A DNA stretch of 64,000 nt from JAFGRU01 sp016934985 (GTDB lineage Bacteria > Desulfobacterota > Desulfuromonadia > Desulfuromonadales > JAAYDE01), in the NCBI GenBank assembly GCA_963665045.2, contig CAXXJQ010000006.1, positions 496,001 through 560,000 on the forward strand, given 5' to 3'. Positions 26,586-35,013 of the stretch are shown in pieces; within the stretch, counting starts at the first letter, position 1; every line of letters starts with the position of its first letter. The notes beneath the pieces are model-generated. The model did not search any database. It was not told the DNA's origin and was given only the letters and a program-made list of their open reading frames with translations. Both the position numbers and the translations under genes were made by a program.

Positions 26586-26912
26586 TTGTCAATAGAATAA
26601 ACACGTCCCCGCCCTTGCTTTTCAGGGTTTTTGCCTTGTTTGTTACCCCAGGGCACAGGCAGAGACGGGATCTGGTGACGACGTTTGATCACTCTGATAT
26701 GCGCGGGTTGGATACCGCATGACTTGGCTTCGTCGTGGAGCTGCCTCGCTCTGAAGTCGGAAATTCGGCGTTTTGGCCTTATTCGCACAGCCTTCTCGAG
26801 GGTTCTCCTGAACGTGATCGCGTCTCTGGCTCTGACCTGGGATGTATTTTATGCAGGTTTCTCGCTGCCTCCTTGCTGGATTTTTTTAAACGTCGATCTT
26901 TGATATAAATTG
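26586..26912 (-). ncRNA. Candidate bridge RNA region of IS110 copy 1
   Basis: Non-coding 3' region of the element, the place where IS1111-type elements encode their bridge RNA. On the transcript strand it contains GAAGGCT (26796-26789 region), complementary to the right target AGCCTTC. ACTTCAG (26758-26751) equals the left target of copy 2. ATATCAG (26700-26694) equals the element's own terminus. These could be the target and donor guides. Guide order and folding were not established. A 68-codon frame (26582-26788) here is probably not a gene. Confidence 0.5.
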
Positions 26913-28028
26913 CTATGCTCGGGACTCTGGCTGAATGACCTGCGCAATGGCCCACATGAAGGCGACCAGCTCACGAGCCGTAGCTATGACCACTGTTTTT
27001 CGATTCTTCCCCCTGGCCATCAGTCTTCTAAAGCGTCCACAGAGCCGAAGCTGTGCTTGCCAGGCAATCTGCCGGACTTCCTGGGACAGACCCTCCAGGC
27101 GAGCCAGCAGGACTCGACTCTCCCGGGGCGGATGGCTATAGGCATGAGCGGCTTCCGTGAGGGCGCGCCGAACATGTCCATTGCCGGTTTTGGTGATACC
27201 GCCCCGGCGGATACTGTCTCCGGTGGAGTGTTCGCTGGGCACCAGTCCCAGATAAGCCATTAACTGTTTTGCCGATGCAAATCGGGTCAGGTCACCAAGT
27301 TCGGCCACTGTTGTCGCGGCAACAATCAGGGAAACACCGCGCAGGGCCTGCAGGGCGCCTACGAGTGGGGCCAGTTGCCAATCCGGGATCAAATCCCGGA
27401 TCTGCCCGGAAAGCCGCTGTACGCGACCCAGCTGTTCCTGGATTCCATGAACATATTCCTGGAGCGCAACCTGCTGGGCCCGATGCGGCATTTTGATATC
27501 GGCAATCCAGTTGAAGTGGGCTTTGCTCCAATAGGATTGACCGCTGTAGTGATAGCCGTGGCGAAGCAAAAAGGCCAGCAGCAGTTGTCTGGCAACGCGG
27601 AGGGCTTTGACGGCATCTTCACGGCCCCGAGTCAGATCCCGCATGGCTTCATCTTCTGCGGTCGGAACGTAAACGGCCGTCAGTTCTCCCGAACGGTGCA
27701 GGCGGGCCAGGTTAACGGCATCACGGCGATCATTTTTGATCCGGTCCCCGCTTTTCCGCGGGATTTTTGAGGGCGCTACGACCGTACAGTCAAGGCCTTG
27801 GCTTGTCAAAGAGCGGTAAATATCGTAACCGCAAGGTCCGGCTTCATAAACAAAGTGCAGGGTCGCTCCAGTACTTTGCAGTTTTCGAACAACCTTGTGG
27901 AGTGCCACGAGATCGCCTTCGATGGTGCCATAAGAGCGTACATCGCCATGGCGGCCATCATCGGCCAACGCAACATGAATGGAATTTTTGTGAACATCAA
28001 GACCAACAAAAATGTTATTCTTTTTCAT
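26913..28028 (-). CDS. IS110 family transposase (DEDD recombinase), copy 1
   Basis: 371 residues. The N-terminal RuvC-like DEDD domain has VGLDVHKNS (Asp near 10), FVYEAGPCGYDIYR (Glu near 62) and KNDRRDAVNLARL (Asp pair near 100). The C-terminal Transposase_20 domain includes LRGVSLIVAATTVAELGDL, QLMAYLGLVPSEHSTG and a conserved Ser region. AAGGAGG lies 6 nt before the ATG. It is identical to the protein at 44541-45656. IS110 recombinases use a bridge RNA to pair donor and target. Confidence 0.97.
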   Translation of the reverse strand: MKKNNIFVGLDVHKNSIHVALADDGRHGDVRSYGTIEGDLVALHKVVRKLQSTGATLHFVYEAGPCGYDIYRSLTSQGLDCTVVAPSKIPRKSGDRIKNDRRDAVNLARLHRSGELTAVYVPTAEDEAMRDLTRGREDAVKALRVARQLLLAFLLRHGYHYSGQSYWSKAHFNWIADIKMPHRAQQVALQEYVHGIQEQLGRVQRLSGQIRDLIPDWQLAPLVGALQALRGVSLIVAATTVAELGDLTRFASAKQLMAYLGLVPSEHSTGDSIRRGGITKTGNGHVRRALTEAAHAYSHPPRESRVLLARLEGLSQEVRQIAWQAQLRLCGRFRRLMARGKNRKTVVIATARELVAFMWAIAQVIQPESRA

Positions 28029-28208
28029 GACCTGCCTCCTTGGTTATGGCTCTGTGTGGGTATGTTTGATCCTCACATAATCCACGTTTGCAAGGGGCAG
28101 GTCACTTGTTTTTTACTGGCTGACAGCCATTATGTCTGATATGGCTGAAGGGGAACCTAAAAGTCTTCAGCCTAATAGTCTTCAACCTTCTTTTTTCCTT
28201 CAGTCTAT

Positions 28209-28943
28209 TTACCTTTTAACCAAATAAATTAAAAACTCCCGGTTCCCTTTTGAGCCAAGGACAGGGCTTTCAACTATTCCCTGCCCCAAACAGTCAAGGG
28301 ACAACGCGAAATCCCGGACCTTCTGAATAGCCAACTCCTGAAGGCAGGCATCCCTGACAATACCGCCTTTGCCCACCTGTCCTTTTTCTAATTCAAATTG
28401 GGGCTTAATCAGAGCGATGACCTCAGCGTCTGCGGTTAGAAGATCAAGGGTTGGGGCCAGCACTTTTGTCAGGGAAATAAAAGAACAATCGATTACAGCC
28501 AGAGACGGTCTCTCAGCAAGATGCTCGGGACGGAGATGGCGGATATTTGTCCTTTCCAGGCAGACCACCCGCGGGTCCTGGCGGAGTTTCCAGGCCAATT
28601 GTCCATAACCAACATCCAGAGCATATACTTTCGCAGCCCCATTCTGAAGAAGGCAATCCGTGAAACCGCCTGTTGAGGCCCCTACATCCAAGGCCACGAC
28701 GTCATGCACATCAACATTGAATTCATCTAGCGCGTGGGCCAGCTTTAGCCCCCCACGGGAAACAAAAGGTATATCTTCCCCCCTGATGCGCAGAGACGTG
28801 TCCTCCGGAATTTTCATCCCGGCTTTGTCGAAAACCTGCTCGTCCGCCAAAACCTTCCCGGCCAGAATCAAAGCCCTGGCTCTTTCCCTGGATTGGACCA
28901 GGCCGCGATCAACCAGAAGTTTGTCCAAACGTTCCTTTTTCAT
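28209..28943 (-). CDS. tlyA: TlyA family rRNA (cytidine-2'-O)-methyltransferase
   Basis: A 244-residue protein with an N-terminal S4 RNA-binding domain (about 3-60: RLDKLLVDRGLVQSRERARALI) and an FtsJ/RrmJ-like methyltransferase domain. SAM motif VVALDVGASTGGFTDCLLQNGA lies at about 83-103, and the later residues are in IDCSFISL and LIKPQFE. TlyA proteins 2'-O-methylate 16S/23S rRNA. It lies inside the IS110-bounded segment despite being a housekeeping-type gene. Confidence 0.93.
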   Translation of the reverse strand: MKKERLDKLLVDRGLVQSRERARALILAGKVLADEQVFDKAGMKIPEDTSLRIRGEDIPFVSRGGLKLAHALDEFNVDVHDVVALDVGASTGGFTDCLLQNGAAKVYALDVGYGQLAWKLRQDPRVVCLERTNIRHLRPEHLAERPSLAVIDCSFISLTKVLAPTLDLLTADAEVIALIKPQFELEKGQVGKGGIVRDACLQELAIQKVRDFALSLDCLGQGIVESPVLGSKGNREFLIYLVKR

Positions 28944-29178
28944 TCACTATCTGCCAAGGTGGCGAAAAATTAGAATTCGATTCTCAGACAAGGTGCGCAA
29001 GTCCTGAAAGTCACGGAAAAATTTGGGGGTACCGAGCAACACAGTTTGAGGGACAAAGACGTAGTTCTCCAATAACCAACTGCATTTTATAATGATTTAA
29101 TAAAAACAATACGTTATCACAGCACTAGTGAAGGGGCAACTTTTTTACCTGCCGCTTTGTCCATATGTAAACAAAAGG
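28944..29178. other. Intergenic region upstream of tlyA, no gene
   Basis: No coding frame was supported. A small perfect inverted repeat, AGAAT-TCG-ATTCT (about 28972-28984), lies about 30 nt upstream of tlyA and could be an operator. No confident promoter was seen. Confidence 0.4.
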
Positions 29179-29212
29179 AAAAAGGCTGAGCAGAACACTC
29201 AGCCTTTTAACA
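29179..29212 (-). terminator. Bidirectional intrinsic terminator after the MopE-motif protein gene
   Basis: AAAGGCTGAG and CTCAGCCTTT pair perfectly with a 7-nt loop and T-rich flanks on both strands. It lies about 60 nt beyond the stop codon at 29270. Confidence 0.88.
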
Positions 29213-29269
29213 TTATGCATTTATATTTCGTCAATTTATGAATATGGTATTTTTCGACGAAATTCCAGT

Positions 29270-31918
29270 TTACCATTTCCCTGCGATGGGGGCATCCTCC
29301 GCCGCACCAAAAGTGAAGCTGGTATCCGCAGGACTCGAATCATTCCGGTTCTTCAGGAAATACTCCGTGCCCCGCTTGAGCCCGATGCTGTCGCTGCCGT
29401 CGCCATCCCAGTCACCTACCACAATCTGGTCGTTCACGGAACCAAAGGCAAACATGTAATTCGGCCACCCGGTCGAGTTGCTGTCCCGGAGATAGTAGTA
29501 GTTGCCCCGGCGGATACCGACACTGTCCACACCGTCACCATCCCAGTCGCCCGCCATAGCGATATCCGTCGTTCTTGGTCGCTTGAATCCATAAATGAAC
29601 TCTGTATCAGGATCACCGGCACTATTGGCGTTTTTCAGATAGAACTTGTTGTCCCGCTTGTAACCCACGGTATCAATTCCGTCACCGTCCCAGTCGCCGA
29701 CGATGATCTGGTCCGTTGCCTGACCAAAGCTGAAGACGATGTCCGCTGAACCTGTGCTGTTGCTGTTGCGCAGATAAATCGTATTGTTGCGCCACATGCC
29801 CATGGTATCGACGCCGTCGCCGTTCCAGTCACCGGAGAAGACCGTGTCGCCCGGCTGAACATCCGCGAATCCAAAGGAGAACACGGTTTCCGCCACACTC
29901 GGGGGCGTGTTGCCGGTCAGAAGGAAGCTGCCCGCCCGACGTACACCGATGCTGTCACCTCCAGCAGGAGTCTGAGCACCGTCTTCGGAAACACGCAGGG
30001 TTACGGTATCCATTTCTTCGCAGCTGATGGCCTGCATGAAAAGGCTCTCCCCAACCTGAACCACGGCAACCTGTTCGGATACGTGGCTGACTTCCGCATC
30101 GGCAGACTGCTCTTCTTCCAGTTTTACAGCGCTTTCGTCTGCGGCCACGAAAGTGCTGCCCACAGCTATTTCACTCAGTTCATAGGACTGCGTCGAGCCA
30201 TTCACGGTAACCGTTCCGCTGCCGTCGGATTTCCAAACCGCCAGATAGCCCACCGCTTCCTGACCGTGGCTGCCCATCAGGCTTTCCTGGGTAAAAAGAC
30301 CGGCTTCAAAGCCGTAACTGTCAACATTACGAGCCCGCGCTGCTACCGGCTTCGTGGAATCGTCACAGGTCTGCACGGTGAGAAGAAGGCGGGGGGCGCC
30401 GGAGAAGCCTTGTAAATAGTTCTGGCCGTTCATCACACCGCTGTCACCGAGATAGAAGCTGCCGGCTTCCCAGACACTGCCGTCGGACATTTCGTGGCGG
30501 CCGCTCTCCAGGACCAGGTAGGGGACGTTCTCGGTGCTGTGTGCCCCGTCGGCATAGGTCCATTCCGAGAACTGGATTTCAAAGGAGTGGCTCTGGACAT
30601 TGCGGATTCTGACCAGACCGGCTTCCGCGTCACGGTAGGTCGGCGGTCCGACAAGGACGACCGGATCGCTAAAGGTGTTATTGAGAGTGACGGTTTGCCA
30701 GCTGCTGCCGATATCCACACGGCCAGCTTCAATCTGAGGAGCAGAAGAGTTTGTATCATCGTCCAAACCGTTGCAGTTTTCATCTATGCCGTTCCCCAGA
30801 ATCTCTGCGGCATTCGGATTGATTGAAGCATCGGCGTCGTTGCAATCAACGCTTGTCAAGAAGCCATCATTGTCCAAGTCATCATCGTCGTCTGCGCCGT
30901 TGCAGTTTTCATCCACACCATTATAAGGAATTTCTGTTGCGGCAGGGTTGATGGAGGCGTTGCTGTCATCACAGTCCGTACTGGCAAGGTAACCATCATC
31001 ATCCACGTCGTCATCGTCATCCGCACCGTTGCAGTTCTCATCAATGCCGTTATAAGGGATCTCGGTTGCGGCAGGGTTGATGGAGGCGTTGCTGTCGTTG
31101 CAATCGGCGCTGGCCGGATAACCGTCATTGTCACTATCCGGATCAGCCACACTGGAGTCAGCGCAGACCTCGCCGGAAAGCTTAAATTGGCTGGGATCTA
31201 GCTGAACGTAGCGGGCCTCAATCTGGAAACAATGGGTTCCGTTCGATAGTCCGCTGATGGTTGTCGTTTGGAGAGAAGTGTTGTTAGTAGAATTTGTATC
31301 TGTCCCATCGATGAAGACGTCATAACCACCTGAAGGAGTTTCGCTTCCAGATGACAAACCCCACTGAAGAATAAAATCATTTCCATTGACCTGTACAGAA
31401 TTTAAGACCGGAGCTAAATATTGCAGATCATCCGCCGAACCGTTGCAGTTCTCATCAACGCCATTCCCTGGGATTTCACTTGCTCCAGGATTAATGGCGG
31501 CGTTGCTGTCATTACAATCCGTACTTGCCGGATAACCGTCATTATCGTTATCGGGATCATCAGGAACCACCGACCCCGAATCCTCCTCGGTCACTATCGT
31601 CGAATAGGCGCTTTCTGTCGAATCGTTATAGGCAGTAACTGCAAAAGAATACAGCTTACTATCATCCAGGCCGGTCAAAGTCACCGTCGTAACATTGCCG
31701 ACATCCACTGGCGAATCCACCTGCGTTCCATTCAAATATGCTCCTGTTCCGGTTAACGGAGCAACATTTGAGTCCCCCTGATAATAAACCTTATATCCTG
31801 TCACCCCTGAGCTTGGGCTCGCTTCCCAGGATAACGTAATATCTTTTGAAAAACCCTCCGAGCAAAAAAGAAAAATTGCTCCTATTGTCAGCAAAAAACA
31901 TAATTTTAGTTTTGCCAT
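29270..31918 (-). CDS. Secreted multidomain protein: Fn3, MopE metal-binding repeats, lectin-like and GDWDGDG repeats
   Basis: A preprotein of about 882 residues from the ATG at 31918, with a clear signal peptide (KLKLCFLLTIGAIFLFCSEGFS). Order: an Fn3-like domain (DITLSWEASPSSGVTGYKVYYQ), a MopE motif, a second Fn3-like domain, then three more MopE motifs of the type DNDGYPASTDCNDSNA..INP..IP..G.DENCNG. Next comes an H-type-lectin-like beta domain (VDIGSSWQTVTL ... FEIQFSEWTYAD). The end is an FG-GAP-like series with four GDWDGDG calcium-type loops. It is probably an extracellular surface or matrix protein that binds metal and sugar. No PEP-CTERM tail is seen. It sits behind a GEMM riboswitch and a sigma-54-type promoter. 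Confidence 0.85.
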   Translation of the reverse strand: MAKLKLCFLLTIGAIFLFCSEGFSKDITLSWEASPSSGVTGYKVYYQGDSNVAPLTGTGAYLNGTQVDSPVDVGNVTTVTLTGLDDSKLYSFAVTAYNDSTESAYSTIVTEEDSGSVVPDDPDNDNDGYPASTDCNDSNAAINPGASEIPGNGVDENCNGSADDLQYLAPVLNSVQVNGNDFILQWGLSSGSETPSGGYDVFIDGTDTNSTNNTSLQTTTISGLSNGTHCFQIEARYVQLDPSQFKLSGEVCADSSVADPDSDNDGYPASADCNDSNASINPAATEIPYNGIDENCNGADDDDDVDDDGYLASTDCDDSNASINPAATEIPYNGVDENCNGADDDDDLDNDGFLTSVDCNDADASINPNAAEILGNGIDENCNGLDDDTNSSAPQIEAGRVDIGSSWQTVTLNNTFSDPVVLVGPPTYRDAEAGLVRIRNVQSHSFEIQFSEWTYADGAHSTENVPYLVLESGRHEMSDGSVWEAGSFYLGDSGVMNGQNYLQGFSGAPRLLLTVQTCDDSTKPVAARARNVDSYGFEAGLFTQESLMGSHGQEAVGYLAVWKSDGSGTVTVNGSTQSYELSEIAVGSTFVAADESAVKLEEEQSADAEVSHVSEQVAVVQVGESLFMQAISCEEMDTVTLRVSEDGAQTPAGGDSIGVRRAGSFLLTGNTPPSVAETVFSFGFADVQPGDTVFSGDWNGDGVDTMGMWRNNTIYLRNSNSTGSADIVFSFGQATDQIIVGDWDGDGIDTVGYKRDNKFYLKNANSAGDPDTEFIYGFKRPRTTDIAMAGDWDGDGVDSVGIRRGNYYYLRDSNSTGWPNYMFAFGSVNDQIVVGDWDGDGSDSIGLKRGTEYFLKNRNDSSPADTSFTFGAAEDAPIAGKW

Positions 31919-31941
31919 TTTTAAACCCCCGTTTTTACCCC

Positions 31942-31980
31942 AAAAAAAGCGCTCACCTTCTACCGAAGACGAGCGCTTTT
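31942..31980 (-). terminator. Expression-platform terminator of the GEMM riboswitch
   Basis: AAAAGCGCTC and GAGCGCTTTT form a 10-bp stem followed by a T run (31948-31942). The loop contains TCTTCGGTAG, exactly complementary to CTACCGAAGA just upstream in the 3' part of the aptamer. An alternative antiterminator pairing is therefore available. Confidence 0.85.
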
Positions 31981-31984
31981 GATG

Positions 31985-32108
31985 CGAAACCATTTTCCCA
32001 AATGGATGCACCTTTTCTCTTCGGTAGCTCGGCCATCCTTTTCAGGACCCGAAGCTTTGCGTCACTGGATTACTCCAGCTTTGCCTTTGTCGGAGAAAGT
32101 TTTAGCTT
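31985..32108 (-). promoter_or_regulatory. GEMM-I-type cyclic dinucleotide riboswitch
   Basis: The minus-strand leader reads AAAGGCAAA, then GCTGGA-GTAA-TCCAGT (P2 with tetraloop) and TGACGCAAAGC. P3 follows (CTTCGGGTCC...GGATGGCCGAG), then GCTACC. These are the conserved features of the GEMM-I aptamer. An outer stem, CTTTCTC with GAGAAAAG, closes it. The base just before GGCAAA is A, where the cholera Vc2 aptamer has G. The ligand, c-di-GMP or cGAMP (GEMM-Ib is frequent in Geobacter relatives), cannot be decided by eye. It lies between a sigma-54-type promoter and a terminator. Confidence 0.9.
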
Positions 32109-32181
32109 TCCCAACCGCTAATTATTTGTAGGTGATAAATCTACCCTCCCCGTATGGACAGAAAAATCAAATTACCAAAAA

Positions 32182-32196
32182 GCATGTACTGTGCCC
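32182..32196 (-). promoter_or_regulatory. Probable sigma-54 promoter of the riboswitch-controlled gene
   Basis: Minus strand GGGCAC-AGTAC-ATGC keeps the GG and GC doublets exactly 10 nt apart, as sigma-54 requires. It mismatches TGGCAC-N5-TTGC at two flanking positions. Transcription would start near 32170 and run through the GEMM aptamer. The rest of the 32197-32411 gap is AT-rich with no gene. Confidence 0.55.
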
Positions 32197-32411
32197 AAAA
32201 GTCAAATTTTTGCTTAGGACTATTTAATTAAAACAAATATTTGGATGGCCTGCCTGTTTTCTGACCAGCAAAAGTCAATTTATTGAAATCTTTAAAGTTT
32301 CACCCATTCTCACCAACCGGAAACAAATCCTTCACCTACCTTCTTCAAAACAAAAACGGACAAAATAATTTTGCCCGTTAATAATAAACAACCTTCACAG
32401 TTGTTCAAATT

Positions 32412-32447
32412 TTTAAAAATGAGTCCCCCGGCAATGGGGGACTACAT
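32412..32447 (-). terminator. Intrinsic terminator after the second paralog
   Basis: AGTCCCCC and GGGGGACT pair over a 6-nt loop and are followed on the minus strand by CATTTTTAAAAATTT. It lies about 95 nt beyond the stop at 32540. Confidence 0.85.
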
Positions 32448-32539
32448 TTTTTCAGACAAACTTTGTCAAAAGGGCTTGCGGTTTGACCAACTCTCAAACC
32501 AAATTTTCTCGGAAATGAAAAATAGAGATGAAATACTCC

Positions 32540-34726
32540 TCACCATTTCCCTGCGATGGGGGCATCCTCCGCCGCACCAAAAGTGAAGCTGGTATCCGCA
32601 GGACTCGAATCATTCCGGTTCTTCAGGAAATACTCAGTGCCCCGCTTGAGCCCGATGCTGTCGCTGCCGTTGCCATCCCAGTCACCTACCACAATCTGGT
32701 CGTTCACGGAACCAAAGGCAAACATGTAATTCGGCCACCCGGTCGAGTTGCTGTCCCGGAGATAGTAGTAGTTGCCCCGGCGGATACCGACACTGTCCAC
32801 ACCGTCGCCATCCCAGTCGCCCGCCATAGCGACATCCGTCGTTCTGGAACTCTGAAAACCATAAATGAACTCTGTATCAGGATCGCCGGCACTATTGGTG
32901 TTTTTCAGATAGAACATGTTGTCCCGCTTGTAACCCACGGTATCAATTCCGTCACCGTCCCAGTCGCCGACGATGATCTGATCCGTTGCCTGACCAAAGC
33001 TGAAGACGATGTCCGCTGAACCTGTGCTGTTGCTGTTGCGCAGATAAATCGTATTGTTGCGCCACATGCCCACGGTATCGACGCCGTCGCCGTTCCAGTC
33101 ACCGGAGAAGACCGTGTCGCCCGGCTGAACATCCGCGAATCCAAAAGAGAACACGGTTTCCGCCACACTCGGGGGCGTGTTGGCGGTCAGAAGGAAGCTG
33201 CCCGCCCGACGTACACCGATGCTGTCACCTCCAGCAGGGGTCTGAGCACCGTCTTCGGAAACACGCAGGGTTACGGTATCCATTTCTTCGCAGCTGATGG
33301 CCTGCATGAAAAGGCTCTCCCCAACCTGAACCACGGCAACCTGTTCGGATACGTGGCTGACTTCCGCATCGGCAGACTGCTCTTCTTCCAGTTTTACAGC
33401 GCTTTCGTCTGCGGCCACGAAAGTGCTGCCCACAGCTATTTCACTCAGTTCATAGAACTGGGTCGAGCCATTCACGGTAACCGTTCCGCTGCCGTCGGAT
33501 TTCCAAACCGCCAGATAGCCCACCGCTTCCTGCCCGTGGCTGCCCATCAGGCTTTCCTGGGTAAAAAGACCGGCTTCAAAGCCGTAACTGTCAACATTAC
33601 GGGCCCGCGCTGCTACCGGCTTCGTGGAATCGTCACAGGTCTGCACGGTGAGAAGAAGCCGGGGGGCTCCGGAGAAGCCTTGTAAATAGTTCTGGCCGTT
33701 CATCACACCGCTGTCACCGAGATAGAAGCTGCCGGCTTCCCAGACACTGCCGTCGGACATTTCGTGGCGGCCGCTCTCCAGGACCAGGTAGGGGACGTTC
33801 TCGGTGCTGTGTGCACCGTCGGCATAGGTCCATTCCGAGAACTGGATTTCAAAGGAGTGGCTCTGGACATTGCGGATTCGGACCAGACCGGCTTCCGCGT
33901 CACGGTAGGTCGGCGGTCCGACAAGGACGACCGGATCGCTAAAGGTGTTATTGAGAGTGACGGTTTGCCAGCTGCTGCCGATATCCACACGGCCAGCTTC
34001 AATCTGATCCTCTGAAGAGGTCGTACTTGACGAAGAACCATCATTATCGCTATCGGAGTCAGGTATACTGGAATCTGCACAAACCTCACTGGAATAGCTA
34101 AATTGGCGGGGATCTAGCTGAACATAGCGGGCTTCAATCTGAAAACAATGGGTTCCGTTCGAGAGTCCGCTGATGGTTGCCGTTTGGAGAGAAGTATTAT
34201 AAGTGGAATTCGTATCAGTCCCATCGATATAGATGTCATAACCGCCCGAAGGAGTTTCACTTCCCGATGGCAAGCTCCACTGAAGAATAAAATCACTTCC
34301 ATTGGCCTGAACAGAATTTAAGACCGGAGCTGAATATTGGGGTTCATCCGCCGCACCATCACCATCAGAAACCACCCCACCGGCCGGCTCTTCAGTTACA
34401 ATTGTCGAATAGGCGCTTTCTGTCGAATCATTGTAGGCAGTTACGGCAAACGAATAAAGTGGATCATCATCCAGACCGGTCAACGTCACAGTCAGAACAT
34501 TGCCGACATCCACCGGCGAATCCACCTGGGTGCCATTCAAATATGCTCCCGTTCCGGTTAACGGAGCAACATTTGACCCGCCCTGATAATAGACCTTATA
34601 TCCTGTCACCCCTGAGCTTGGGCTCGGCTCCCAGGACAATGTAATTTCTTTTGCCGGCAAAGTATTAGCGCTGATAAAAAGCAAAAAGGCCAAAACATAA
34701 ATGACTTGCAAAAAATATCTGGCCAT
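32540..34726 (-). CDS. Secreted multidomain protein, paralog lacking the MopE repeats
   Basis: A preprotein of 728 residues from the ATG at 34726 (GGGAGGGGAA upstream). The signal peptide is RYFLQVIYVLAFLLFISANTLPA. Two Fn3-like domains are followed by the same lectin-like domain and four GDWDGDG/GDWDGNG repeats as the neighbouring gene. The roughly 1.47-kb 3' portion is almost identical at DNA level to 29270-30740. The four MopE metal-binding motifs are absent, replaced by a short Ser/Asp linker (DSDSDNDGSSSSTTSSED). It has its own sigma-54-type promoter but no GEMM motif, so the paralogs are probably regulated differently. Confidence 0.83.
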   Translation of the reverse strand: MARYFLQVIYVLAFLLFISANTLPAKEITLSWEPSPSSGVTGYKVYYQGGSNVAPLTGTGAYLNGTQVDSPVDVGNVLTVTLTGLDDDPLYSFAVTAYNDSTESAYSTIVTEEPAGGVVSDGDGAADEPQYSAPVLNSVQANGSDFILQWSLPSGSETPSGGYDIYIDGTDTNSTYNTSLQTATISGLSNGTHCFQIEARYVQLDPRQFSYSSEVCADSSIPDSDSDNDGSSSSTTSSEDQIEAGRVDIGSSWQTVTLNNTFSDPVVLVGPPTYRDAEAGLVRIRNVQSHSFEIQFSEWTYADGAHSTENVPYLVLESGRHEMSDGSVWEAGSFYLGDSGVMNGQNYLQGFSGAPRLLLTVQTCDDSTKPVAARARNVDSYGFEAGLFTQESLMGSHGQEAVGYLAVWKSDGSGTVTVNGSTQFYELSEIAVGSTFVAADESAVKLEEEQSADAEVSHVSEQVAVVQVGESLFMQAISCEEMDTVTLRVSEDGAQTPAGGDSIGVRRAGSFLLTANTPPSVAETVFSFGFADVQPGDTVFSGDWNGDGVDTVGMWRNNTIYLRNSNSTGSADIVFSFGQATDQIIVGDWDGDGIDTVGYKRDNMFYLKNTNSAGDPDTEFIYGFQSSRTTDVAMAGDWDGDGVDSVGIRRGNYYYLRDSNSTGWPNYMFAFGSVNDQIVVGDWDGNGSDSIGLKRGTEYFLKNRNDSSPADTSFTFGAAEDAPIAGKW

Positions 34727-34764
34727 TTCCCCTCCCGAAGTATTACAAAACTCCGGGTAGTAAA

Positions 34765-34780
34765 GGCAGATAATGTGCCA
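34765..34780 (-). promoter_or_regulatory. Probable sigma-54 promoter of the second paralog
   Basis: Minus strand TGGCAC-ATTAT-CTGC matches TGGCAC-N5-TTGC with one mismatch and correct GG-GC spacing. Predicted initiation near 34755 gives a leader of about 30 nt. A palindromic activator site candidate lies about 245 bp upstream. PrsR, encoded nearby, is a sigma-54 activator. Confidence 0.7.
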
Positions 34781-35013
34781 TTTACGTCGTTGGTTAAATC
34801 CGGGAAGACAAACAGTAAAAGCACACAACCTGCTGTTTTAAAAGATTATTTTCATTTCCAGAAAAAATCATCTTCTTGTCCGTTAACCTTTGCAGCAATT
34901 GATCGGTTTTTTTCGATACCATCTGGCGACAGAAGCTAACTATCTGTTTTTACGTTTTTTTCTTGAGTTCACAGCGAAGACGAAGGTTATATTAGCACCT
35001 AAAAGTCACTACA

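Larger units (their letters stand above)
26570..28137 (-). mobile_element. IS110-family insertion sequence, copy 1 (IS1111-like layout)
   Basis: A 1.57-kb element identical to the copy at 44198-45765. Aligning the copies gives identity from 26565 to 28139. The outer bases belong to the target word GAAGGCTGA, with a CT core at each end. Subterminal inverted repeats ATGGTTGTCAG (26575-26585) and the complement of CTGACAGCCAT (28120-28130) differ at one base. The 3' non-coding part (343 nt) is longer than the 5' part (about 110 nt), as in the IS1111 subgroup. The insertion interrupts an R1 dispersed repeat. Confidence 0.9.

Noticed and set aside
26582..26788. 68-codon minus-strand frame inside each IS110 element
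   Set aside because: Lies in the non-coding 3' region where the bridge RNA is expected; no ribosome-binding site or recognisable family.
29181..29210. Possible R1 repeat (GGCTGAG...CTCAGCC)
   Set aside because: Although similar to R1, the tight 7-nt loop and T runs on both sides make an ordinary terminator the better reading.
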